Positions 52,096 to 61,208 of a stretch of DNA of 64,000 nt are shown in pieces. Within the stretch, counting starts at the first letter, position 1, and the number at the start of each line of letters is the position of its first letter. Made by a program: the position numbers and the translations under genes. The stretch spans positions 310,001 through 374,000 of the forward strand of contig NZ_CANLSU010000001.1 in the NCBI RefSeq assembly GCF_947493875.1, in the 5' to 3' direction. The stretch comes from an uncultured Marinococcus sp. (GTDB lineage Bacteria; Bacillota; Bacilli; Bacillales; Marinococcaceae). The notes below the pieces were generated by a model. It made no database searches. It saw only the letters and a list, made by a program, of their open reading frames with translations, and was not told the DNA's origin.

Positions 52096-53931
52096 GTGAC
52101 AGTTTTACGCAAAGATATTCGCAATATCGCGATTATTGCCCACGTTGACCACGGGAAAACGACCCTTGTCGACCAGCTTCTTCGTCAATCAGGAACATTT
52201 CGGGAAAATGAACAGGTAGACGAGCGGGCAATGGATACCAACGATATTGAAAAAGAACGCGGCATTACAATTCTGGCTAAAAACACAGCAGTAAAATACC
52301 ATGATACGCGTATCAATATTCTTGATACTCCCGGTCACGCGGATTTTGGCGGGGAAGTAGAGCGCATCATGAAAATGGTGGACGGCGTACTTCTTGTTGT
52401 AGACGCCTACGAGGGCTGCATGCCGCAGACGCGTTTTGTTTTGAAAAAAGCACTGGAGCAGAACTTAACCCCAGTGGTAGTCGTAAACAAAATCGACCGG
52501 GACATGGCCCGCCCATCCGAAGTTGTGGATGAAGTGTTGGACCTGTTTATCGAGCTTGGTGCGAACGAAGACCAAATCGATTTTCCAGTTGTTTATGCTT
52601 CCGCTATTAACGGCACAGCAAGCGAAGATCCTGAAAAACAGGACGAAGATATGGACGTTATTTTCCGCATGATCTCAGACAACGTGCCGGTTCCTTTTGA
52701 TAACAGCGACGAGCCGTTCCAGTTTCAGATAGCGATGCTTGATTATAATGACTACCTTGGGAGAATCGGCGTAGGAAGGGTGTTCCGTGGAACGCTCCGG
52801 ACAGGCGATCATGCCGCCCTGGTTAAGCTCGACGGAACAGTGAAAAAATTCCGGATCTCCAAAATGTTTGGTTTCTTCGGTCTGAAGAAAGAAGAAATCA
52901 GCGAAGCCAAAGCCGGAGATCTCGTAGCTATTTCCGGAGTGGAAGATATCATGGTCGGGGAAACAATATGCCCAGTCGACCATCAGGAAGCGCTGCCGGT
53001 ACTCCGTATTGACGAGCCGACGCTTCAGATGACTATTCTTGTAAATAACAGCCCGTTTGCCGGACGTGAAGGTTCTAAAATTACGAGCCGTAAAATTGAA
53101 GAGCGGCTGCTGACGCAGCTTGAAACAGACGTAAGTCTCCGGGTTGATCCGACGGACAGCCCTGACGCATGGTTAATTTCCGGTCGCGGTGAACTTCACC
53201 TGTCCATTTTAATTGAAAACCTGCGCCGTGAAGATTTTGAGCTCCAGGTGTCCAAGCCACAGGTAATCGTTAAAGAAGTGGACGGCGTGCTTTGCGAGCC
53301 GTATGAGCGTCTGCAGGTTGATGTGCCGGAAGACTATACCGGAGCAGTTATGGAGTCTCTTGGTGAACGTAAAGGCGAAATGGAAAACATGGTCAATAAA
53401 GGTGACGGCCAGGTTCGGATTGATTTCATGATTCCATCCCGTGGTCTGGTTGGTTATACAAACGAATTCTTATCCCAGACCAAAGGATATGGCATTCTGA
53501 ACCATACGTTTGAAGAATATCGTCCTTATATTAAAGAACAGATTGGCGGCCGCCGTCAGGGAGTTCTCGTTTCCATGGAAAATGGAAAAGCGACTCCGTA
53601 CAGTATGATGCAGCTGGAAGACCGCGGTACAATGTTTGTTGAACCGGGTACTGAAATTTATGAAGGCATGATTGTCGGCGAGCACAGCCGGGAAAATGAT
53701 TTGGCTGTAAACGTAACGAAAGCGAAGCAGCAGACAAACGTTCGTTCAGCTAACAAGGATCAGACCGTAACGATGAAACGACCTCGGATTCTGACACTTG
53801 AAGAAGCTCTCGAGTATTTAAACGCAGATGAGTACTGCGAAGTTACTCCGGATTCAATCCGGCTTAGAAAGAAAATTCTCCAAAAAGGCGAGCGCGAGCG
53901 CGAAGAAAAACGCCAGAGCGTGTCCAAATAA
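52096..53931 (+). CDS. typA: Translational GTPase TypA/BipA
   Basis: 611 residues. G-domain motifs: AHVDHGKTT (15-23), the switch GITI, DTPGHADFGGE and NKIDRD; then EF-G-like domain II, domains III/V and the TypA-specific C-terminal domain (…FLSQTKGYGILNHTFEEY, LTLEEALEYLNADEYCEVTP). A ribosome-binding GTPase involved in assembly and stress or cold growth. Starts with GTG 52096 behind GGAGAG. B. subtilis YlaG. Confidence 0.97.
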   Translation: MTVLRKDIRNIAIIAHVDHGKTTLVDQLLRQSGTFRENEQVDERAMDTNDIEKERGITILAKNTAVKYHDTRINILDTPGHADFGGEVERIMKMVDGVLLVVDAYEGCMPQTRFVLKKALEQNLTPVVVVNKIDRDMARPSEVVDEVLDLFIELGANEDQIDFPVVYASAINGTASEDPEKQDEDMDVIFRMISDNVPVPFDNSDEPFQFQIAMLDYNDYLGRIGVGRVFRGTLRTGDHAALVKLDGTVKKFRISKMFGFFGLKKEEISEAKAGDLVAISGVEDIMVGETICPVDHQEALPVLRIDEPTLQMTILVNNSPFAGREGSKITSRKIEERLLTQLETDVSLRVDPTDSPDAWLISGRGELHLSILIENLRREDFELQVSKPQVIVKEVDGVLCEPYERLQVDVPEDYTGAVMESLGERKGEMENMVNKGDGQVRIDFMIPSRGLVGYTNEFLSQTKGYGILNHTFEEYRPYIKEQIGGRRQGVLVSMENGKATPYSMMQLEDRGTMFVEPGTEIYEGMIVGEHSRENDLAVNVTKAKQQTNVRSANKDQTVTMKRPRILTLEEALEYLNADEYCEVTPDSIRLRKKILQKGEREREEKRQSVSK

Positions 53932-53976
53932 AAAAAGTGCCGGCTGCAGTATAATCTGCAGCCGGCACTTTTTATT
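53932..53976. terminator. Bidirectional terminator after typA
   Basis: AAAAGTGCCGGCTGCAG pairs with CTGCAGCCGGCACTTTT around a short loop, with A and T flanks. Confidence 0.95.
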
Positions 53977-54021
53977 AATAAACATTTTGCCGGAAAGCCG
54001 GAGCTTTGTATGATTTCATTA

Positions 54022-54225
54022 TTACCAGTTGTTATTTTTTACCGGATCCCGGTACAGATGGAAATGGCCGGTAGCTTTTCGCTCATTTGTCCGGGCTGAA
54101 ATCCGGTCATGGCATTCGGGGCACATATACGTGTGGATCGGCCGGTTCCGAATTTTTTTTGCTTCAGGGTTTTCATCATCCAATTTATAAATTTCATCGC
54201 AGATTACGCACTTTACCCGCATCAT
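54022..54225 (-). CDS. ylaI: Zinc-ribbon protein YlaI (DUF2197)
   Basis: 67 residues with two CxxC pairs (Cys6/Cys9 and Cys35/Cys38) around KLDDENPEAKKIRNRPIHTY, a small zinc ribbon. Function unknown. AGAGGTG is seven bases before ATG. In B. subtilis it lies two genes after typA on the same strand; here it is convergent with typA and ylaH is missing. Confidence 0.88.
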   Translation of the reverse strand: MMRVKCVICDEIYKLDDENPEAKKIRNRPIHTYMCPECHDRISARTNERKATGHFHLYRDPVKNNNW

Positions 54226-54407
54226 TTCTTTTCACCTCTGCTTTGTTCAACCAAAAGATATGATTCAAGTATAACACGCCCGCAGCTCTGAAAACAGAAT
54301 GAGCGCCAGATGGGTGGAACAGAAAAAAATAAACAGGGGAATCCGAAAAAGACTGGACAAATTTTCTGATCAAAATGGTACTATTATACATATAAGGGGG
54401 GATACAT

Positions 54408-54866
54408 ATGGCTAGTCGAGTATTTGACGAACTACCCGAAGAAATCGTCCATTTATTAAAGCAGGAACAATATGTGACGGTTTCCACCATCGAACCGAAA
54501 AATTCCACCCCGGATGTTCACGCCGTGTCATGGGTGTATGCAGCTTCTCCAAGGATTCTCCGGTTTGCTGTTGATGCCCGGGCGTCTGCAGTGGAAAATC
54601 TGCGGGAAACCCCTGGTATGGCAATGACTGTTATCGGCGGAGGCACCACGTACTCCGTTGCAGGCAAAGGAAAAATTTTAACAACTGAGGTAAGTGGGAT
54701 TTCTTTTCCGCTTGCGATTATAGAAGTGGACGTTGCTGAAGTGAAGGACGTAATGTTTTATGGGTCCAGGATGCTCCGCGGGCCGGTGTTTGAGAAGACA
54801 TATGACCCGGAAGCGGCAGAAGAATTGGACAATAAAGTACTCGAGGCAATGAAGAAAACACACTGA
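54408..54866 (+). CDS. ylaL: Pyridoxamine 5'-phosphate oxidase-fold protein (YlaL-like)
   Basis: 152 residues, split-barrel flavin-binding fold: YVTVSTIEPKNSTPDVHAVS, ILRFAVDARASAVENLRETP and AMTVIGGGTTYSVAGKG. Substrate and cofactor (FMN, F420-like or haem) unknown. AAGGGGGG precedes ATG. Upstream of phoH, 44 bases apart, probably one transcript. Confidence 0.85.
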   Translation: MASRVFDELPEEIVHLLKQEQYVTVSTIEPKNSTPDVHAVSWVYAASPRILRFAVDARASAVENLRETPGMAMTVIGGGTTYSVAGKGKILTTEVSGISFPLAIIEVDVAEVKDVMFYGSRMLRGPVFEKTYDPEAAEELDNKVLEAMKKTH

Positions 54867-54910
54867 ATATAAATATCCCGATAGAGACAAGATAGGGGGA
54901 AGCACCTGAT

Positions 54911-56233
54911 ATGAAAAAAATTTACGTTTTAGATACGAACGTACTGCTCCAAGATCCCCAGGCAATTTACCAGTTTGATGAACACCATGTTGTCATTCCA
55001 GCCGTCGTATTAGAAGAAATTGATTCCAAAAAACGGTTAATGGATGAGCTCGGCAGGAATGCGAGAGAAACAGCAAGAATTCTGGACCGCTTCCGTGGAA
55101 AAGGCAGGCTCCATGAAGGAGTACCTCTCGGTTCAGGAGGCACGCTGAGGGTAGAGCTGAACCACCGTTCGTATGAGAGCATGAAGGACACCTTTATCGA
55201 GGTGACCAATGACAACCGTATTCTGGCAGTGGCTCAAAATTTAAAGGAAGAATACGAGCTGATGGGAGATTACCACGTTGTTATTATCAGCAAAGACGCT
55301 CTCGTACGCGTGAAAGCAGATGCCCTCGGTATAACGGCCGAAGACTTTTTGAATGACCGCGTTACGCAGTACGACAATATTTACAAGGGGCATCAGACGC
55401 TGACAGTTGACCGGCCCCTGCTTGACGCTTTTTTCGAGGAGGGATCACTGGCTTCTGAAGAGGTTTCAGAAGAAGGCTTCTGTCCTCACGAATTCCTTAT
55501 TTTAAGAGACGCCCTGAGCAGCTCTTCGGCTCTTGCAAAAGTCGACGAATCTGGAAAAAGAATTCGCAAGTTCACTTCCGATATCGACCATGTGTGGGGC
55601 ATACGCCCGAAAAACGTCGAACAGAAGATGGCACTTGAGCTGCTGCTCAGAGAAGACATCCCGCTTGTGACGTTAACCGGAAGAGCAGGCACTGGAAAGA
55701 CCTTATTAACGCTCGCAGCCGGTTTGCTTCAAATTGAAGATATGGAGCGTTACCACAAGCTGCTGGTGGCGAGGCCTGTTGTTCCACTTGGGAAAGATAT
55801 AGGATATCTTCCGGGAGAAAAGGATGAGAAGCTTCGGCCCTGGATGCAGCCGATCTATGATAATCTGGAGTATTTATTTAATGCTAAGAAGCCTGGAGAG
55901 CTTGATTCCATTCTCGCGGGGATGGGGTCTATTCAGGTGGAAGCTTTAACTTACATCCGCGGGCGGAGCATTCCGGACCAGTATATTATTATTGACGAAG
56001 CTCAAAACCTCACAAAGCATGAAGTGAAAACGATACTGACGAGGGTGGGGGAAGGAAGTAAAATCGTTTTTCTCGGCGACCCGGCCCAGATCGATCATCC
56101 GTATCTCGATGAGTTAAACAATGGACTTGCTTATGTAGTGGAAATGTTCAAAAATCAGGGCATCAGTGGGCATGTAAAACTGGAAAAAGGGGAACGCTCC
56201 GGTCTTGCCCAGCTTGCGGCAGATATACTATAA
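54911..56233 (+). CDS. phoH: PhoH-family ATPase with N-terminal PIN domain (YlaK)
   Basis: 440 residues. PIN-type RNase domain (about 1-145; IYVLDTNVLLQDPQAIYQF holds the first Asp, and LVEVTNDNRIL-like EVTNDNRILAVA the later acidic site), then a PhoH helicase-like ATPase domain (about 225-440) with Walker A TGRAGTGKT (near 257-265) and Walker B IIIDEAQN (near 359-366). PIN-PhoH (PhoH2-type) proteins have RNA helicase/RNase activity. GGGGG upstream of ATG. Confidence 0.93.
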   Translation: MKKIYVLDTNVLLQDPQAIYQFDEHHVVIPAVVLEEIDSKKRLMDELGRNARETARILDRFRGKGRLHEGVPLGSGGTLRVELNHRSYESMKDTFIEVTNDNRILAVAQNLKEEYELMGDYHVVIISKDALVRVKADALGITAEDFLNDRVTQYDNIYKGHQTLTVDRPLLDAFFEEGSLASEEVSEEGFCPHEFLILRDALSSSSALAKVDESGKRIRKFTSDIDHVWGIRPKNVEQKMALELLLREDIPLVTLTGRAGTGKTLLTLAAGLLQIEDMERYHKLLVARPVVPLGKDIGYLPGEKDEKLRPWMQPIYDNLEYLFNAKKPGELDSILAGMGSIQVEALTYIRGRSIPDQYIIIDEAQNLTKHEVKTILTRVGEGSKIVFLGDPAQIDHPYLDELNNGLAYVVEMFKNQGISGHVKLEKGERSGLAQLAADIL

Positions 56234-56272
56234 AGAAACGACAGCTGGAGTGCTTCCAACTGTCATTTCTGT

Positions 56273-56785
56273 TTATTTTACCCGGAATCCTGTCACGTGC
56301 CGTATAGGATCGGCTTTATTGGAGCCGTCTCCGTAATATATGTGGACCGGCCCGTCCTCTTTCAACGGGCTGCCTTTATGAGAAAAGGCCACAATGAAAT
56401 TTTTCGCTTCCTCAAGAGATACAAGATGAGTTTGCTCTTCGGTTTCCACAACGACATGGCTGGCATCGTCTTTCGGTTCGGCGTTATCCAAAAACGGCTC
56501 GAATCTGATCCCGAATGAGCCATTGATGATCGCTTCTTTTTTATTGCGTACCTTGTTGGTGCGTCCCCGGCCAGGATCCGGGTCCGGGGCGTTTGACCCT
56601 TCCTCGCGGTCTCTTGCAAACCTTCTGGCTGTATGATCAGCTTCCGTGGAAGGCTGCTCTTCAGCGGAGGGATCGGTATCAAAATATGTTTCGAGATCAA
56701 TCTTGCGGTCGTCAAAGATCCATGTAGTAGGATCAAGGGTGATCGGGAAATGAACATTTCCCTGAATCATAACAATAAAATTCAT
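56273..56785 (-). CDS. Conserved hypothetical protein, 170 aa
   Basis: Two conserved-looking blocks: N-terminal MNFIVMIQGNVHFPITLDPT with WIFDDRKIDLETYF, and C-terminal HLVSLEEAKNFIVAFSHKGS with GPVHIYYGDGSNKADPIRHV, joined by an acidic/basic linker (about 40-90). I recall similar proteins in Bacillaceae but no function. The start is ATG 56785, eight bases from GGAGG, which itself forms part of an apparent earlier ATG frame (56800). Convergent with phoH. Confidence 0.8.
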   Translation of the reverse strand: MNFIVMIQGNVHFPITLDPTTWIFDDRKIDLETYFDTDPSAEEQPSTEADHTARRFARDREEGSNAPDPDPGRGRTNKVRNKKEAIINGSFGIRFEPFLDNAEPKDDASHVVVETEEQTHLVSLEEAKNFIVAFSHKGSPLKEDGPVHIYYGDGSNKADPIRHVTGFRVK

Positions 56786-56995
56786 GAGGGACTCCTCCAA
56801 TTTAATAGCTGCTGATAGGAACTGGTTTTTATGCTACCACAACCGGGTAATAGAGAAAAAGCAGAAGCTATTGCTGTCCCCGGAAATTGTGGCATATAGT
56901 CTGAAGAATCAAGATTTTATACGCAAACCATCTTGCTTTTTTTTAAATGAACAGATAAGATGAATAGAAGGAGTCAGCTTGTAGGAGGGATTGCC

Positions 56996-57277
56996 TTGAG
57001 CATGAGGGCAGCAACAGAACATAGTGAGAAAGCATACGCTTTATTAAAAGCAGATGCTGAGAAAATCAGAAAACTTATTGAAGTACAGATGGATAACCTG
57101 ACAATGCCTCAATGCCCACTTTACGAAGAGGTGCTTGATACACAAATGTTTGGCCTTTCAAGAGAAATTGATTTTGCCATTCGTTTGAATCTCATCGACG
57201 AACATACCGGTAAACAAATTCTTTCTGAACTCGAACGGAAACTTGCTGCTTTTCATGAAGCAACAGTCGGTGGATGA
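56996..57277 (+). CDS. ylaN: YlaN family protein
   Basis: 93 residues, the B. subtilis YlaN length. Highly conserved core: [20 protein letters not shown] followed by [18 protein letters not shown]. Recent work, as I recall it, links YlaN to iron homeostasis through binding Fe(II) and Fur. The start is TTG 56996, six bases after GGAGGG; ATG 57002 is an alternative. In B. subtilis ylaN is followed by ftsW then pycA; here ftsW is absent. Confidence 0.95.
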   Translation: MSMRAATEHSEKAYALLKADAEKIRKLIEVQMDNLTMPQCPLYEEVLDTQMFGLSREIDFAIRLNLIDEHTGKQILSELERKLAAFHEATVGG

Positions 57278-57278
57278 G

Positions 57279-57312
57279 CCAAGCTATTCTAATTGAATAG
57301 CTTGGTTTTTTT
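57279..57312 (+). terminator. Terminator after ylaN
   Basis: CCAAGCTATTC (57279-57289) / GAATAGCTTGG (57295-57305) followed by seven T. Confidence 0.95.
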
Positions 57313-57433
57313 ACAAACAGGTGTATTTTTAATTTAAAGTTTTACGCAGGCAAAAAACAGGGTAAAGAAACGTTACGCAAAAGAATCGTATAATAAAAAT
57401 AGGCACAAATTTTTAAAAAATGAGAATATTACT

Positions 57434-57463
57434 TTGACAGACAGCCTGGTTCTTGCGTATGAT
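57434..57463 (+). promoter_or_regulatory. Sigma-A promoter of pycA
   Basis: TTGACA (57434-57439), 18-base spacer, TATGAT (57458-57463). A second TATAAT (near 57390) lies upstream without a good -35. Confidence 0.75.
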
Positions 57464-57560
57464 AATTTATATTTAGAATTATCAGTTATTGAAGATAATT
57501 CTGATTGATCCTATCGGGATAAGATAGATACATCCTGTAATAGATAAGAGGAGGAGAAGG

Positions 57561-60500
57561 ATGAACGGTCTAGAGAATATTAAAAAGGTATTAGTAGCAA
57601 ACCGCGGTGAAATTGCTATACGCATATTTCGGGCGTGCACAGAATTACATATACGCACCGTGGCTATTTATTCCAATGAAGATGTAGGGGCGTTTCACCG
57701 TTATAAAGCAGACGAAGCATACTTAGTAGGGGAAGGGCAGAAGCCGATCGATGCGTACCTGGATATCGAAGACATTATCCGTACGGCAAAAGAAAACGGA
57801 GTCGACGCTATTCACCCGGGCTACGGTTTTCTTTCTGAAAATATTGACTTTGCCAGACGCTGTGATGAAGAAGGCATCACCTTTATCGGGCCTGAAACGC
57901 GTCACCTGGAGATGTTTGGGGATAAAGTTAAAGCAAGAGAAACAGCTATCGCTGCCGATCTTCCAGTCATCCCGGGAAGCGACGGTCCGGTGGACAGCGT
58001 GGAGGAAGTAAAGGAATTTACTGACAAGCACGGCTTTCCAATCATGATTAAAGCTTCCCTCGGAGGCGGCGGCCGCGGCATGCGTATTGTCCGCGACGCG
58101 GAATCGCTGGAGGATGCTTACGACCGGGCGAAATCCGAAGCAAAATCTGCTTTTGGCAACGATATTGTTTATGTTGAAAAATTCGTGGAAAATCCAAAGC
58201 ATATTGAAGTACAGGTGCTCGGGGATAAAGCAGGAAACGTTATCCATTTATACGAGCGGGACTGCTCCATTCAGCGCCGTCACCAAAAGGTCGTGGAGGT
58301 AGCGCCGAGTATTGCGCTTGACGAGTCGCTGCGTGAACGTATTTGCGATGCTGCTGTAAAGCTTGCCAGAAATATTGAATACATCAATGCGGGCACAGTG
58401 GAGTTTCTGGTAAACGACAAGGGAGAATTTTTCTTCATTGAAGTGAACCCGCGTGTACAGGTGGAGCATACAATTACAGAAATGATCACCGGGGTGGACA
58501 TCGTGCAGTCCCAGCTGAAAATCGCTGACGGTGGTACGCTGCATGACGCTTCCATAGATATTCCGGAGCAAAAAGATATTAAAACATTCGGCTATGCCAT
58601 CCAGTCCCGGGTTACAACAGAGGACCCTGCGAATGATTTCATGCCGGATACGGGCCGGATTATGGCTTATCGTTCAAGCGGCGGCTTCGGGGTAAGACTG
58701 GATGCTGGTAACGGCTTCCAGGGAGCGATCATTTCCCCGTACTACGATTCGCTGCTCGTAAAGGTATCCACGTGGGCACGCACATTTGAAGGGGCTTCTG
58801 AAAAAATGCTCCGAAACCTGCGGGAGTTCCGGATCCGCGGTATTCGTACAAACATCCCGTTTCTGGAAAATGTTGTCCAGCATGAGAAATTCATCAATGG
58901 CACCTACGACACCTCGTTTATTGATTCGAGTCCGGAGCTGTTTGTATTTCCAGTGCGCCAGGACCGCGGCACGAAAATGCTTACATTCATCGGGGAAACA
59001 ATTGTAAACGGATATCCCGGGCTTGAAAATACACCAAAGCCGACGCTCAATAAGCCGATGGTGCCAAAGATCGATAAGAAAAAGCCGATACCGAGAGGAA
59101 CAAAGCAGATTCTCGATGAACAGGGGCCGGAGGGTCTCGCGAACTGGGTGAAGGATCAAAACGAAGTGCTTTTGACCGATACCACGTTCCGTGACGCCCA
59201 TCAGTCGCTGCTTGCCACGAGGGTTCGCAGTGATGATCTGAAACGTATTGCAGAGCCGACCTCCCGGATGCTTCCTAACTTATTCTCCTCGGAGATGTGG
59301 GGCGGGGCCACCTTTGATGTGGCGATGCGCTTTCTGCATGAGGATCCATGGACCCGGCTGCTTGAACTTCGTGAGCGTATGCCAAACACGCTTCTGCAGA
59401 TGCTTTTCCGTTCCTCCAATGCCGTGGGATACAAAAACTATCCGGATAACCTGATCAAAGAATTTGTTCATAAATCAGCAAATGCCGGCATCGATGTTTT
59501 CCGTATATTTGATTCTCTCAACTGGGTGAAAGGGATGACTCTTACGATTGATGAAGTACGGCAGACAAATAAAATTGCTGAGGCAGCGATGTGTTATACA
59601 GGGGATATTCTTGACCCGAAACGAAACAAATATGACCTGAAGTATTATAAGAATCTCGCCAAAGAGCTTGAAAACGCCGGCGCCCATATTCTGGGCATCA
59701 AGGATATGGCAGGTCTGTTGAAGCCGGAAGCAGCGTATCAGCTTGTCTCTGAACTTAAAAATTCGATTTCCATCCCAGTTCACCTGCACACGCACGACAC
59801 GAGCGGCAACGCTATTTTCACGTATGCCCGGGCTGTTGAAGCAGGAGTAGACATTGTTGACGTAGCTGAAAGCTCCATGGCAGGACTGACTTCACAGCCA
59901 AGTGCAGATGGCCTGTACTATGCACTAGCCGGGAATAAACGCCAGCCGAATGTTGATGTTGGTGCTCTGCAGGAGCTTAGTGACTTCTGGGACACGACTC
60001 GTGAATATTACCAGGGCTTTGAAAGCGGCATGCGTTCGCCTGCGCCTGAAGTGTATGAACACGAAATGCCGGGCGGCCAGTACAGCAATCTGCAGCAGCA
60101 GGCTAAAGCGGTAGGCCTTGGTGACCGTTGGCGTGAAGTGAAAAAAATGTACCGTCGTGTCAATGATATGTTTGGGGACGTTGTAAAAGTAACACCGTCG
60201 TCGAAAATCGTCGGGGATATGGCTCTGTATATGGTACAGAATGATCTGACCGAAGAGGATGTTTACGATAACGGTCAGAACCTCGATTTCCCGGACTCCG
60301 TAGTGGAATTTTTCCAGGGGTATTTAGGACAGCCGCACCAGGGCTTCCCGGAAAAACTTCAAAAAATCATTTTGAAGGATCGTACCCCTATTACGAATCG
60401 TCCGGGTGAAAACCTCGAACCGGTCGACTTCAAAGCTATTGAAGAGGAACTGTTTAATACACTCGACCGGCCAGTGACGAGCCATGATATGATTTCCTAC

Positions 60501-61007
60501 GCGATGTATCCGAAAGTATACATGGAGTTTGAGCAGTTCCGTCAAAGCTTCAGTGATGTATCTGTATTGGATACACCAACGTTTTTCTACGGGCTTGAGC
60601 TTGGAGAAACAGTGGAAGTGGAAATCGAAAAAGGAAAGACACTGATTGTGAAGCTTATTTCTGTGTCAGAGCCGGACGAAACCGGTCATCGAAACGTGTA
60701 CTTTGAATTGAACGGACAGTCCCGCGAGGTGGTTATTAAGGATAAAAACGCCAAGGTGGATGCTAATGTTCGTCCGAAAGTAGATAAATCAAATCCTAAC
60801 CAAATCGGGGCAACGATGCCTGGTACCGTGCTGCAAACCTCTGTCAAAGAGGGAGACGAAGTGGCAAAAGGCGATCAGCTTATGATTACAGAAGCAATGA
60901 AGATGGAAACGACTGTACAGGCGCCGTTTGATGGAAAAATTAAAGGCGTTTATGTAGGAAATAATGAACCGATCGAATCGGGAGATCTTCTTATCGAATT
61001 TGAATAA
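57561..61007 (+). CDS. pycA: Pyruvate carboxylase
   Basis: 1148 residues, the full single-chain enzyme. Biotin carboxylase domain (1-450; KASLGGGGRGMRIV ATP-grasp loop, EVNPRVQVEHTITE), carboxyltransferase domain (about 530-800; DTTFRDAHQSLLATRVR, HLHTHDTSGNA), allosteric/tetramerisation region, and C-terminal biotin carrier domain with biotinyl-Lys in EAMKMETTV (near 1112). Converts pyruvate, bicarbonate and ATP to oxaloacetate. SD GAGGAGG. Monocistronic between terminators. Confidence 0.98.
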   Translation: MNGLENIKKVLVANRGEIAIRIFRACTELHIRTVAIYSNEDVGAFHRYKADEAYLVGEGQKPIDAYLDIEDIIRTAKENGVDAIHPGYGFLSENIDFARRCDEEGITFIGPETRHLEMFGDKVKARETAIAADLPVIPGSDGPVDSVEEVKEFTDKHGFPIMIKASLGGGGRGMRIVRDAESLEDAYDRAKSEAKSAFGNDIVYVEKFVENPKHIEVQVLGDKAGNVIHLYERDCSIQRRHQKVVEVAPSIALDESLRERICDAAVKLARNIEYINAGTVEFLVNDKGEFFFIEVNPRVQVEHTITEMITGVDIVQSQLKIADGGTLHDASIDIPEQKDIKTFGYAIQSRVTTEDPANDFMPDTGRIMAYRSSGGFGVRLDAGNGFQGAIISPYYDSLLVKVSTWARTFEGASEKMLRNLREFRIRGIRTNIPFLENVVQHEKFINGTYDTSFIDSSPELFVFPVRQDRGTKMLTFIGETIVNGYPGLENTPKPTLNKPMVPKIDKKKPIPRGTKQILDEQGPEGLANWVKDQNEVLLTDTTFRDAHQSLLATRVRSDDLKRIAEPTSRMLPNLFSSEMWGGATFDVAMRFLHEDPWTRLLELRERMPNTLLQMLFRSSNAVGYKNYPDNLIKEFVHKSANAGIDVFRIFDSLNWVKGMTLTIDEVRQTNKIAEAAMCYTGDILDPKRNKYDLKYYKNLAKELENAGAHILGIKDMAGLLKPEAAYQLVSELKNSISIPVHLHTHDTSGNAIFTYARAVEAGVDIVDVAESSMAGLTSQPSADGLYYALAGNKRQPNVDVGALQELSDFWDTTREYYQGFESGMRSPAPEVYEHEMPGGQYSNLQQQAKAVGLGDRWREVKKMYRRVNDMFGDVVKVTPSSKIVGDMALYMVQNDLTEEDVYDNGQNLDFPDSVVEFFQGYLGQPHQGFPEKLQKIILKDRTPITNRPGENLEPVDFKAIEEELFNTLDRPVTSHDMISYAMYPKVYMEFEQFRQSFSDVSVLDTPTFFYGLELGETVEVEIEKGKTLIVKLISVSEPDETGHRNVYFELNGQSREVVIKDKNAKVDANVRPKVDKSNPNQIGATMPGTVLQTSVKEGDEVAKGDQLMITEAMKMETTVQAPFDGKIKGVYVGNNEPIESGDLLIEFE

Positions 61008-61013
61008 CAGGTA

Positions 61014-61047
61014 AAAAGGATCGGCCGGTGGGCCGGTCCTTTTTTTA
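61014..61047 (+). terminator. Terminator after pycA
   Basis: AAGGATCGGCC / GGCCGGTCCTT stem with a short loop and T7. Confidence 0.93.
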
Positions 61048-61208
61048 TGATGAAAAGGGCGGGAGCCATCTTTTCAAAGCGCCGGGAAAATGTTTTTGGA
61101 TAGAAAAATCTGTTGGCGGGGATGTATTCTTCAGGAAAAAGCGTAAAATAAACGGAAAAAAGGTATAGAATTGAAGTGAAAGAATGAAGGTGTAAAGGAG
61201 CGAAGCAT

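Noticed and set aside
57723-58247. 174-codon minus-strand frame inside pycA, and similar long antisense frames in pdhB (40514-41071) and xylA (11435-11887)
   Set aside because: Each is antisense to a clearly identified enzyme with intact motifs and lacks an SD and plausible protein composition.
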